A DNA stretch of 64,000 nt, taken from NCBI GenBank assembly GCA_030538475.1, contig JAUNTX010000004.1, positions 62,001-126,000 of the forward strand. Direction: 5' to 3'. Source of the stretch: Dermabacter sp. Lineage in GTDB: Bacteria; Actinomycetota; Actinomycetes; Actinomycetales; Dermabacteraceae. This document shows positions 8,126-15,910 of the stretch, one piece after another. A program made the translations under genes and the position numbers. The first letter of the stretch is position 1; every line of letters starts with the position of its first letter. The notes under the pieces were generated by a model, which saw only the letters and a list, made by a program, of their open reading frames with translations, was not told the origin of the DNA and searched no databases.

Positions 8126-8827
8126 GTGAACCGAAACGAAAAAGTGGCGCGGCGCGACGACACGCGCATGCACACGGTCGAGTTCGCGGCGCTCACGAGC
8201 ATCGAGTCCCCGTCGGCCCCTCCCGAACTGGAGCGCGCCCACCCAGCCGCGCTGCCGTGGACCCGTGGCGTGTGGTGGGTGGCCCTCGGTGGGGCGCTCG
8301 GCGCTCTGGCCCGCTCCCTCATCACGCTGCTGCTGCCCACGACCGCGACGCTCACCCTCGTGGACCTGCCGTGGGGCACGTACCTCGCGAACGTGGGCGG
8401 GTGCCTCATCCTCGGTGTGGTCATGGGTGTGCTTGAGGCACGCCCGGGCGCGCGGATGCTGGGGAGGCCGCAGGTGCGGCTCGCGCTCGCCACGGGCTTT
8501 TGCGGCGCCTTCACCACGATGAGCACGTTCACGCTCGAACTCGCGTCGATGCTCGGCGCCCGCTTCCCCCTCGAGGCCTTCCAGTACGCGGTCATCAGCA
8601 TTGTCAGCGTGCTCGGCGCGTTCGTGGGTGGCTTCGTGCTGGGCCGCTGGTTCACCCTGCGGCGGCAGCGCGAATCTGGCGCGCCCTCGGAACGAACCGG
8701 CATTTTCGCCGAGGACTACGACGATGTTCCCTCGCTCGATGTCTCGGTGGGCGAGGTTGCGCCTACCCCGCCGCTCGGCGGCCGCGGACTGCTTGGCCAG
8801 CGGGGCAGGGGGAGGCGCCGCTCGTGA
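8126..8827 (+). CDS. crcB1: fluoride ion channel FluC/CrcB, first subunit (with N-terminal extension)
   Basis: A 233-residue Fluc protein. The four-helix channel core begins near residue 45: LGGALGALARS, then YLANVGGCLILG with the conserved pore asparagine, then GFCGAFTTMSTF with the two phenylalanines lining the fluoride path, then a final helix. Compared with the usual ~125 residues it carries about 45 extra N-terminal and 45 extra C-terminal polar residues. TACGCT lies 6 nt before the GTG at 8126, favouring this start over the GTG at 8123. It overlaps the second crcB by GTGA, so the two halves are probably a heterodimer. No fluoride riboswitch was recognised upstream. Confidence 0.88.
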   Translation: MNRNEKVARRDDTRMHTVEFAALTSIESPSAPPELERAHPAALPWTRGVWWVALGGALGALARSLITLLLPTTATLTLVDLPWGTYLANVGGCLILGVVMGVLEARPGARMLGRPQVRLALATGFCGAFTTMSTFTLELASMLGARFPLEAFQYAVISIVSVLGAFVGGFVLGRWFTLRRQRESGAPSERTGIFAEDYDDVPSLDVSVGEVAPTPPLGGRGLLGQRGRGRRRS

Positions 8828-9210
8828 GTGTCCTGTTCGTCATGCTCGGCGGCGCGCTCGGCGCCGCCTGCCGCTACCTGCTCACCTTCGCCCCGTTCCT
8901 GCGCAGCGACGATGAAGACGGCGCGGTCGCGCGCCTGCCCTGGCCCACCTTCGCCGCGAACGTCCTCGCCTCCTTCATCCTCGGCGTCATCGTCCGCTGG
9001 GCGGGCTCCGGCACCGAACTGTGGGCCACGAGCCTCATCGCCTTCGCCGTCGTGGGCTTCTGCGGGGCGCTGTCCACGATGAGCACGTTCGCGCTCGAAC
9101 TCATGGTGCTCGTGCGCAGGCGCGCCACCGTGACCGCGCTCGGCTACCTCACCCTCTCGCTCGGCGCCTCGCTCGCGGCCCTGTGGCTCGGCCTCGTGGT
9201 CGCCTCGTGA
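8824..9210 (+). CDS. crcB2: fluoride ion channel FluC/CrcB, second subunit
   Basis: A 128-residue standard-length Fluc protein. It has LGGALGAACRYLL with the family's G-A-x-x-R-Y motif (absent from the first subunit), FAANVLASFILG with the pore Asn, and GFCGALSTMSTF with the Phe-box. In gram-positive bacteria two adjacent Fluc genes usually make an obligate heterodimer, and the GTGA overlap here supports equal production. The GTG at 8824 lies inside the end of the first gene; its own stop overlaps the start of the CopD-CtaG gene at 9207. Confidence 0.92.
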   Translation: MSVLFVMLGGALGAACRYLLTFAPFLRSDDEDGAVARLPWPTFAANVLASFILGVIVRWAGSGTELWATSLIAFAVVGFCGALSTMSTFALELMVLVRRRATVTALGYLTLSLGASLAALWLGLVVAS

Positions 9211-11030
9211 GCGCCGCCGCTCCGGCCCGCGCCTCGCGCCCCGCGCTCCGGGTAGCCGCCTGGGTGGGCGCCGCGTTCGCGCTCGGCATCCTCATCGCGC
9301 TCGTCGGCGCCCGCTACGCCGAAGGGGACGCCGCCGTCCTGCTGTCCTCCGTCGGCCCACTCACCACGCTCGGCCTCCCCGTGACCGCCGTGCTCGGATC
9401 GAGCCTCGCCGCGCTCTCGCTCGGCGGCGCGATCCTCGCCGGGTGGCTGCTGCCGCGCGACAAGGGATGGGCCGACGCGTCCCGGCGCCGGATCCTCGTG
9501 ATCGTCACGGGCACCTCGATCGGGTGGACCTTCGCGGCCATCGCCCAACTCCTGCTGTCCTATTCGCTCTCCTCCGGGCAGGCCGTCAGCTCTCCCCGCT
9601 TCGGCTCCGACATCGGCGTCTACATGGTCTCCGACCTCGGGGTGTGGATGCTGTGGGGGGCGATCCTCGCCGGGGCCACCACCGCGGTCGCGCTCGCGGG
9701 CGGCGGGGTGCGCATCGCCCGCGCCGCCGCCGTCGTCGCGGCGCTCGGCATCGTGGCCCGTGCCATGACCGGGCACGCGGCGGGCTCCGCGAGCCACGAA
9801 AGCGCCACGAGCTCGATGTTCCTGCACCTCGTCGCGGTTGCCGCGTGGGTAGGCCCGCTCGTCCTGCTGCAGGTGTTGCCCGATGATTCAGCCGAACCGG
9901 CCACGTGGCGCCGCACCGTGCGCCGCTTCTCCTCGCTCGCCCTCGTGGCCTGGGTGCTGCTCGCCGCTTCGGGCACCGTCGCGCTCGTGAGCCGCGTGAG
10001 CACCCTGGATCAGGTGTTCACCACCGCCTACGGGCAACTGGGGCTGCTTAAGATCGTGATCCTCGTGATCCTCGGGGTGTTCGGGGCGATGCAGCGCAGC
10101 ACCATCTCGCGTACCTCCCGGCGGGCCCGGCAGGCCTTTCGCCGCCTCGCCCTCATCGAAATCGGGCTCATGGCGGCCGCCATCGGCCTGGGGGCGGCCA
10201 TGTCCAGTTCGCCGCCGCCCGCCGAGAACGTCCCGCCGCCCGCGAGCCCCGCGGGGATCCTCACGAGCTACGCCCTGCCGCCGCCCCCTGTCAGCGCAGA
10301 GGCGCTCACGCAGGTGCGGCCCGATGTCTTCGCCATCGCCCTCGCGGCCCTGGCCCTCACGTGGTGGTATGCCCGCGGGCGCCGCGAAGGAACCGGGTGG
10401 CTCCTCGCCGCGTGCCTCGCCTACGTGCTCATCACGAGCGGCCCGCTCGGCGTCTACGCCCGGGTGCTGTTCAGCGCCCACCTCGCGGAAAAGATCGCCC
10501 TGCTGGTCGCCGTCGGCCTGCCCCTGTCCATGCTTCTTCCCGTCGCGGTCGTCGGCCGGATCACCGCGGCCCTTGCCCGGCCCACGCGCTGGGTACCCGT
10601 CGCACTCGTGCCCGGCGCCGTCCTCGCGCTCTGCTACTTCCAGCCGGACGTGCTGCGGCGCATCCTCGAATCCCACCCCGCGAACGTGGGCTTCGCCCTC
10701 GTCTGCATCGCGCTCGGCGTGCTGTGGGGCGTGCTGTGGCGCGGCGCGCGGCTTCCCGCCCTCGTGGCGGGGCTAGGCATCATCGGCGTGGCGCAGGTCC
10801 TTGCGCACGGCACGGTAGTGCTCGCACCCAGTTGGTTCGGGGCGATGGGCCGCACGTGGTGGGCGCATGCCCTGAGCGATCAGCAGGCGGCGGGCTGGGC
10901 GCTCAGTGGCGCCATCGCCCTGATCCTCGTGGCGGGCATGATCGTTGCTCGCCACAGGCCGCTACTGTTCGAAGATGCTCCGCGCGACCTGGAGACGCTG
11001 GAGCAGGGTGCGGCGCTCGCTCAGCGGTAG
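9207..11030 (+). CDS. CopD copper-transport domain fused to CtaG (Caa3-type) cytochrome oxidase assembly domain
   Basis: A 607-residue polytopic membrane protein. The first half is CopD-like: several helices, then SSMFLHLVAVAAWVG and a segment ending in LGLLKIVILVILGVFGAMQR, the usual CopD core. The second half, from about residue 350, is CtaG-like: YALPPPPVSAEALTQVRPDVFA, an arginine-rich loop, then ITSGPLGVYARVLFSAHLAEK with His residues that could bind copper. This fusion is common in actinobacteria and is thought to bring copper through the membrane for oxidase assembly. The GTG start overlaps the second crcB stop. The last 69 nt overlap the convergent monooxygenase gene. Confidence 0.85.
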   Translation: MSAAAPARASRPALRVAAWVGAAFALGILIALVGARYAEGDAAVLLSSVGPLTTLGLPVTAVLGSSLAALSLGGAILAGWLLPRDKGWADASRRRILVIVTGTSIGWTFAAIAQLLLSYSLSSGQAVSSPRFGSDIGVYMVSDLGVWMLWGAILAGATTAVALAGGGVRIARAAAVVAALGIVARAMTGHAAGSASHESATSSMFLHLVAVAAWVGPLVLLQVLPDDSAEPATWRRTVRRFSSLALVAWVLLAASGTVALVSRVSTLDQVFTTAYGQLGLLKIVILVILGVFGAMQRSTISRTSRRARQAFRRLALIEIGLMAAAIGLGAAMSSSPPPAENVPPPASPAGILTSYALPPPPVSAEALTQVRPDVFAIALAALALTWWYARGRREGTGWLLAACLAYVLITSGPLGVYARVLFSAHLAEKIALLVAVGLPLSMLLPVAVVGRITAALARPTRWVPVALVPGAVLALCYFQPDVLRRILESHPANVGFALVCIALGVLWGVLWRGARLPALVAGLGIIGVAQVLAHGTVVLAPSWFGAMGRTWWAHALSDQQAAGWALSGAIALILVAGMIVARHRPLLFEDAPRDLETLEQGAALAQR

Positions 11031-12335
11031 CTCGAGCGCGCGGTCCTCGCTCGGCGCCTGTGCGGTGGGCAGAAGGGCGCGGCTCGTGCGGGACGTGGAG
11101 GCGGCGCCTCGGCCCAGCAGGTGAGCAAGCGTGCCGCGCACGCCGCCGCTCGATGAGTTCGGCCTCGTCACGGGGATGCCCTCGTCGCCGAGGGCCTTGA
11201 GCGCGTCAAAGGCGGCGAGCTGGGCGGTGTTGTCCTCCTGGCGCGCCTTCATGACGTACGCCGCGATGTCGGCCTGATCCACGAGCACGGGCGTGACGCT
11301 GCCCTGCACCCGCACCTGGCCGAGCACCGCGATGTCGCTGCGGTCGGCCGGGAAGGCACCGAGCACCAGATTGTCCGCGAGATGCGGGGGCAGGTAATCG
11401 GCGCCGGGCTCGTACCCCGTGGCGAAGACGATCAGATCGAACGATTCAAACGGGAGGTGGCGCGCATCGGGCAGCAGCTCGATGCGCCGGTCCGCGATCA
11501 TGGGGAGCAGGTCGTCGGAGACGATCACCTCGTCCTCGAGGAGCGGCACGGTGGGTTCGGGAAGGCCGACGGAGGCGGGGTGGCCCACGAGCGTGTGGAC
11601 GGCCTTTTCGGCGATGGCCTCGTTGAGGCGCGCCCCGAGGAAGCCGGGCTCCGCCTGGGCGAGCGTATCGGCGGAGACGCCGCCGATGGTGCGGGGCACC
11701 ACCCAGTGGCCCTCGCTCGCGTGCAGCGCGACGCGCCTCGTGCCGTCGGCCAGTTCCGTGGCCACGTCCGCCGCGCACTGCCCACTGCCGATCACGAGAA
11801 CGTTCTTCGCAGGCGTGAATTCGGCGCCCGCGAAGTTCTTGGAGTGGATCACGTTCGCGCCGCGCTCTTTTGCCTCGAGGAACAGCGGCGGCAGGAAGGG
11901 GCGGTTGGAGACGCCGTGGGCCGCGATGATCCCCGCGTAGGGGCGCACGGCGCCGTTCGAGAATTCGACCTCCCACGTGCCCTCGCCAAAGTCGCGCATG
12001 CGGCGCACCTCGGTGTTCGGCGTGAAGTAGTCCGTGAGCTGATGGTGCGCGGTGTAGGCCCGCAGGTAGGTGGCGTATTCGTCGGTGCTCGGATAGGCGG
12101 GGAAGCTCACCGGCATGCGGAGGTCCTCGAACTGGCCGTTGTTCTTCGAGGTGGTCATGCGCTTGGATGGCCAGCTGGGGGCATCGTCGTTCGCGACGTT
12201 CCAGACGCCGCCCACGTGGTTTTGCGCATCCACGATCTCGAAGGGAACCCCCAGCGCCTTGAGGGAGGCCGCGGCCGCGAGTCCGGCGGGGCCGGCGCCG
12301 ATCACGAGAATCGTGCCGCTGGAGAGTTCGTGCAT
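10962..12335 (-). CDS. flavin-containing monooxygenase (class B type)
   Basis: A 457-residue flavoprotein. GAGPAG (residues 13-18) is the FAD Rossmann motif, followed by GGVWNV at the end of the FAD-binding region, and VIGSGQCAADVATEL is the second, NADPH-binding Rossmann motif. The central ATGYEPGADYLP (FATGY) motif is typical of FMO/BVMO-like enzymes. The substrate is unknown. The ATG at 12335 is preceded by GAAAGG at a good distance; the reading frame remains open for another 192 codons upstream without family similarity. Its 3' end overlaps the convergent CopD-CtaG gene by 69 nt. Confidence 0.85.
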   Translation of the reverse strand: MHELSSGTILVIGAGPAGLAAAASLKALGVPFEIVDAQNHVGGVWNVANDDAPSWPSKRMTTSKNNGQFEDLRMPVSFPAYPSTDEYATYLRAYTAHHQLTDYFTPNTEVRRMRDFGEGTWEVEFSNGAVRPYAGIIAAHGVSNRPFLPPLFLEAKERGANVIHSKNFAGAEFTPAKNVLVIGSGQCAADVATELADGTRRVALHASEGHWVVPRTIGGVSADTLAQAEPGFLGARLNEAIAEKAVHTLVGHPASVGLPEPTVPLLEDEVIVSDDLLPMIADRRIELLPDARHLPFESFDLIVFATGYEPGADYLPPHLADNLVLGAFPADRSDIAVLGQVRVQGSVTPVLVDQADIAAYVMKARQEDNTAQLAAFDALKALGDEGIPVTRPNSSSGGVRGTLAHLLGRGAASTSRTSRALLPTAQAPSEDRALELPLSERRTLLQRLQVARSIFEQ

Positions 12336-12486
12336 GGGTGAAGGCCTTTCGAGGGTTCGAGGGTGGCAGATGTGCGCCATCGTAGAGCGGCCATGTGACT
12401 GTTCTCTGTGATGGATGCCCAGCCCGGGCGTGCCGGGGCGCGCTCTGCATCGCCTTTCCAGTTCGCGCCCGTACAGTGATGGAACC

Positions 12487-13236
12487 ATGAGAATTACCGA
12501 ATCTGTGCCGCAGCCCCGTGGGGTGGAGGCCATCACGACGGCCCTTGGGATCATGAGCCCTGGCGCGGTGGTGTTCGACTGCGACGGGGTCCTGCTGGAT
12601 ACCCAGTCCGTGTGGAACCGGGCGCAAGAGGAACTGCTCGAGGATCGCGGGGCCCGCATGGAGGCGGCCGACGCCGCGTACCTCGTGGGCCGCTCCGTTG
12701 AGGACGTGGTGGTCGCGGTGGCGCGCGCGGTGGGCGAAGACCCGTACGCGGTGGGCCACGAGCTGGGGGAGCGGCACAAAGCGCTTCTGGCGGGAGGCAT
12801 CCCGGTCTTCGAGGGAGCGCGCGAACTCCTGGCAGCAGCCAGCGAGAGCGTTCCCGTGGCCGTGGCGTCCAACTCGCCCCGCCGCTTCCTGATCGAGGGC
12901 TTGCGGGCCACGGGCTTCCTGGAGCTGGTCGATCACGTGGTCGCGATTGATGACGTGGCCGAAGGCAAGCCCGCCCCGGACATCTACCTGCATGCGGCCG
13001 CGGCGCTCGGCGCCGCCCCGCACGAGACCCTCGCCGTTGAAGACTCCGAGACGGGCGCCCGCGCCGCCCGCGCGGCGGGCCTGAAACTCCTCACCATCCC
13101 CACGATTGCCGGACAGGATCCGGTGGGCGATCACCGCCTGGCGAGCATCGCCGATCCCTCCCTGCTCGCGTGGGCCCGCTCGTGGCCCCGCTCCCGCACC
13201 ACCGTCCCCACCCAGAAGGAGACCTCGACGCCGTGA
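12487..13236 (+). CDS. HAD-superfamily hydrolase, beta-phosphoglucomutase-like (first of a tandem pair)
   Basis: A 249-residue HAD subfamily I phosphatase. Motif I is VFDCDGVLLDT, with the nucleophile Asp and the general acid two residues on. Motif II is VASNSPR, motif III is the Lys in EGKPAPD, and motif IV is AVEDSETGARAA. A helical cap lies between motifs I and II. These enzymes remove phosphate from sugars or other small metabolites in the cytosol. TACAGT lies 9 nt before the ATG at 12487. The stop overlaps the start of a second, clearly paralogous gene (GTGA), so the two arose by duplication and are co-expressed. Confidence 0.85.
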   Translation: MRITESVPQPRGVEAITTALGIMSPGAVVFDCDGVLLDTQSVWNRAQEELLEDRGARMEAADAAYLVGRSVEDVVVAVARAVGEDPYAVGHELGERHKALLAGGIPVFEGARELLAAASESVPVAVASNSPRRFLIEGLRATGFLELVDHVVAIDDVAEGKPAPDIYLHAAAALGAAPHETLAVEDSETGARAARAAGLKLLTIPTIAGQDPVGDHRLASIADPSLLAWARSWPRSRTTVPTQKETSTP

Positions 13237-13943
13237 GTACCCCCGATCCAGCCCAGGCCCCCGATCCCCTCGCCGCCGTGCGCGGTTTCCGGCCCGCGGG
13301 CGTTGTCTTTGACTGCGACGGCCTCATCCTGGACACCGAATCGCTGTGGGAAGACACCCAGCAGGCGATCCTCGCCGCCTACGGCGCCCGCGTGACCCCG
13401 GCCCAGGAAGAGGCCCTCATGGGCACCACCCTCGAGCAGTCCGTGGCGATCCTCGCCGAGGCCACGGGCCAGCCCTATGATCGGCTGCTCGCGGAATCGC
13501 GCGAGGACTTCACGCGCCGCCTGGAAGGCCCCGTGCGTTTCATGCCGGGCGCGAAAGCGTTCGTGGAACTCGTGGCCTCCAAGGTGCCAATCGCGGTGGC
13601 ATCGAACTCGTGGCACACCGCGCTCGTCGGCAAGCTCACGCGCGCGGGCATCATCGACCTCTTTGCGAACGTGCAGAGCGCGGACACGGTGGAGCACGCG
13701 AAGCCCGCGCCGGACATGTACGCGCGCGCCGCCGAGCAGATGGGCTTCGAGCCACGGCAGTGCCTCGCGTTCGAGGACTCCCCGGTTGGTGCGCGCGCCG
13801 CGGTCGCCGCGGGCCTCACCCTGATCGGCGTGCCCTCGACCCCCGTTCCCATCCCGGTCGCGAGCGCCACCGTGGACTCCCTCGAGGATCCGGGCCTCAT
13901 CGCCTGGGTGTCCTCTTGGCCCGACGCCCCCGCCCCTGCCTGA
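13233..13943 (+). CDS. HAD-superfamily hydrolase, beta-phosphoglucomutase-like (second of a tandem pair)
   Basis: A 236-residue paralogue of the gene upstream. Motif I is VFDCDGLILDTES, motif II is VASNSWH, motif III is the Lys in HAKPAPD, and motif IV is AFEDSPVGARAA. All catalytic residues are kept in both copies, so neither looks like a pseudogene; they probably differ in cap-domain specificity. The GTG at 13233 overlaps the preceding stop, and AGAAGGAGA 10-18 nt upstream serves as Shine-Dalgarno. The next gene begins 34 nt downstream. Confidence 0.88.
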   Translation: MSTPDPAQAPDPLAAVRGFRPAGVVFDCDGLILDTESLWEDTQQAILAAYGARVTPAQEEALMGTTLEQSVAILAEATGQPYDRLLAESREDFTRRLEGPVRFMPGAKAFVELVASKVPIAVASNSWHTALVGKLTRAGIIDLFANVQSADTVEHAKPAPDMYARAAEQMGFEPRQCLAFEDSPVGARAAVAAGLTLIGVPSTPVPIPVASATVDSLEDPGLIAWVSSWPDAPAPA

Positions 13944-13977
13944 CCCATTCGGGACCCCAATCAAGGACTCAACGGCT

Positions 13978-15906
13978 ATGAACGACGACATTTTTCGCAC
14001 CACCGCCCGCCCGCACGGCAGCGAGCTCGTGGGCCGCGGCTGGTTGAACACGGGAGGCGCGAGCCTCACGCTGAACGATCTGCGCGGCAAGATCGTGATC
14101 CTCGACTTCTGGACGTTCTGCTGCGTCAACTGCCTCCACGTGCTCGACGAACTGCGCCCGCTCGAGGACAAGTGGAGCGACGAGGTGGTCGTGGTGGGGG
14201 TGCATTCGCCGAAGTTCGAGTTCGAGCGGGACCGAGTGGCGCTCGAGGCCAATATTGAGCGCTACCAGGTGGAGCATCCCGTGCTGGATGATCCCGAACT
14301 GCGCACGTGGAGCGAGTACGGCGCGAAGGCGTGGCCCACGCTCATGGTGCTCGATACTCACGGCCGGATCGCGGCGTCGCTGTCCGGCGAGGGGCACCAG
14401 AAGAACCTGGACGACACGATCACCCGCCTCGTGGCGGAGGGGGAGGCCGACGGCAGCCTGCGCCGAGGCCCGGCCCCCACGGTGATCGAGCAGCGCGAAC
14501 TGGACACGCTGCGCTTCCCGTCGAAGGCGGTCATGCTGGCCGATGGCCGCATCGCCGTGAGTGACGCGGGCCAGCACCGGATCGTCATTTTCGAGCCGGA
14601 TGGCGTGAGCGTCAACGAGATCATCGGGACCGGCCAGCGAGGCTTCGCCGAGGGGGAGGGGTCCGAGGCGCAGTTCGCGGAGCCGAACGGTATTGCCGTG
14701 CTACCCGCCGACGTGGCGGAGCGGGTGGGCTATGACCTCGTGGTGGCCGATACCGCCAATCACCGCCTGCGCGGCGTGCAACTGGGCCATCGGCGCCTGT
14801 TGCGCCCGCGCGCGGCGAGCCACGTGTTCACCCTCGCGGGGGACGGCCGCCAGTGGATGCAGGGTATGCCGCTCGCCGACGGCACGGGCGATCCGCGCAC
14901 CTTCTCGCTGTCGACCCCGTGGGACCTCCAGTGGGACGCGGTGAGCGGGCAGGTGGTCGTGACCATGGCCGGCATTCACCAGATGTGGACCTACGAGCCC
15001 GCCGTGCTCGGTGAGGATGGCGACCTGGACGAGCTGGGGAGCCTCGCGGTCCTCGCGGGCACCACGCAGGAGGGACTCGTGGACGGCCCGCTGCCGACCT
15101 CGTGGTGGGCGCAGCCAAGCGGCGTCACGGTCGATGCCAACGGCACCGTATTCGTTGCGGATTCGGAGACGAGCGCGGTGCGCGTGATCGGTGCGGAACG
15201 CGACGAGGTGTCCACCATCGTGGGTGCGGGCCTGTTCGATTTCGGGCACGTGGATGGCAATCTGGAAGATGCGCGCCTGCAGCATCCGCTCGGCATCACG
15301 GTGCTGAGCGATGGCCGCCTCGCGGTGGCCGATACCTATAACGGGGCCGTGCGGATCATCGATCCAATTCACGATTCCGTCGTCACAGTGGCCACGGATC
15401 TGAAAGAGCCGAGCGACCTGCTCGTGGTGGATCCGATCGATGGCCTCCCGCACCTCGTGGTCGTGGAGTCCGGGCGGCACAAGCTCACGTGGATTTCGAT
15501 CTCTCCCGCGGCGGAGCAGGTGATCAACGAGGGGGCTCAGCGCTCAACCCGCCCCGCCACCGTCGTCTCGAACGCCGGGCCGCTCACGGTGCGGGTGGCG
15601 TTCACCCCACCCGAGGGCCACAAGCTCGACGATTCGTTCGGCCCGTCCACGCAGGTGTCGATTTCCACGACGCCCCCGGGGATGCTGCTGTCCGGCGGGG
15701 GCACCTCCACGGCGCTCGAGCGGACGATCGAACTGGATCCGCAGGTGAGCGAAGGGGTGATCCACGTGAACGCCCGCGCCGCCTCGTGCGACGCCGATCC
15801 GTCCGTGGAGTTCCCGGCGTGCCACATGCACCAGCAGGACTGGGGCGTGCCCGTGCGCCTCGAGCCCGCCGGTCCGTCCGAGCTCGTACTCGCGCTGCTG
15901 GGTTAG
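13978..15906 (+). CDS. thioredoxin-like domain plus NHL-repeat beta-propeller protein (NHLRC2-like)
   Basis: A 642-residue protein with the NHLRC2 arrangement. An N-terminal thioredoxin fold carries FWTFCCVNC, with CxxC at Cys49/Cys52 and an extra Cys48. A six-bladed NHL propeller follows; repeats are seen at GIAVLPADV...VVADTANHRLR, GVTVDANGTVFVADSETSAVR and GITVLSDGRLAVADTYNGAVR. A small C-terminal beta domain contains more cysteines (CDADPSVEFPACH). There is no signal peptide, so it is probably cytosolic. The biochemical role of this family in bacteria is unsettled. Only 4 nt separate it from the degenerate pyrophosphatase gene, so the two are almost certainly co-transcribed. Confidence 0.85.
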   Translation: MNDDIFRTTARPHGSELVGRGWLNTGGASLTLNDLRGKIVILDFWTFCCVNCLHVLDELRPLEDKWSDEVVVVGVHSPKFEFERDRVALEANIERYQVEHPVLDDPELRTWSEYGAKAWPTLMVLDTHGRIAASLSGEGHQKNLDDTITRLVAEGEADGSLRRGPAPTVIEQRELDTLRFPSKAVMLADGRIAVSDAGQHRIVIFEPDGVSVNEIIGTGQRGFAEGEGSEAQFAEPNGIAVLPADVAERVGYDLVVADTANHRLRGVQLGHRRLLRPRAASHVFTLAGDGRQWMQGMPLADGTGDPRTFSLSTPWDLQWDAVSGQVVVTMAGIHQMWTYEPAVLGEDGDLDELGSLAVLAGTTQEGLVDGPLPTSWWAQPSGVTVDANGTVFVADSETSAVRVIGAERDEVSTIVGAGLFDFGHVDGNLEDARLQHPLGITVLSDGRLAVADTYNGAVRIIDPIHDSVVTVATDLKEPSDLLVVDPIDGLPHLVVVESGRHKLTWISISPAAEQVINEGAQRSTRPATVVSNAGPLTVRVAFTPPEGHKLDDSFGPSTQVSISTTPPGMLLSGGGTSTALERTIELDPQVSEGVIHVNARAASCDADPSVEFPACHMHQQDWGVPVRLEPAGPSELVLALLG

Positions 15907-15910
15907 TCGC

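Noticed and set aside
6466..8703. A 745-codon antisense frame opposite the E2 and first crcB genes
   Set aside because: Both plus-strand products have complete family motifs, so the antisense frame is a shadow.
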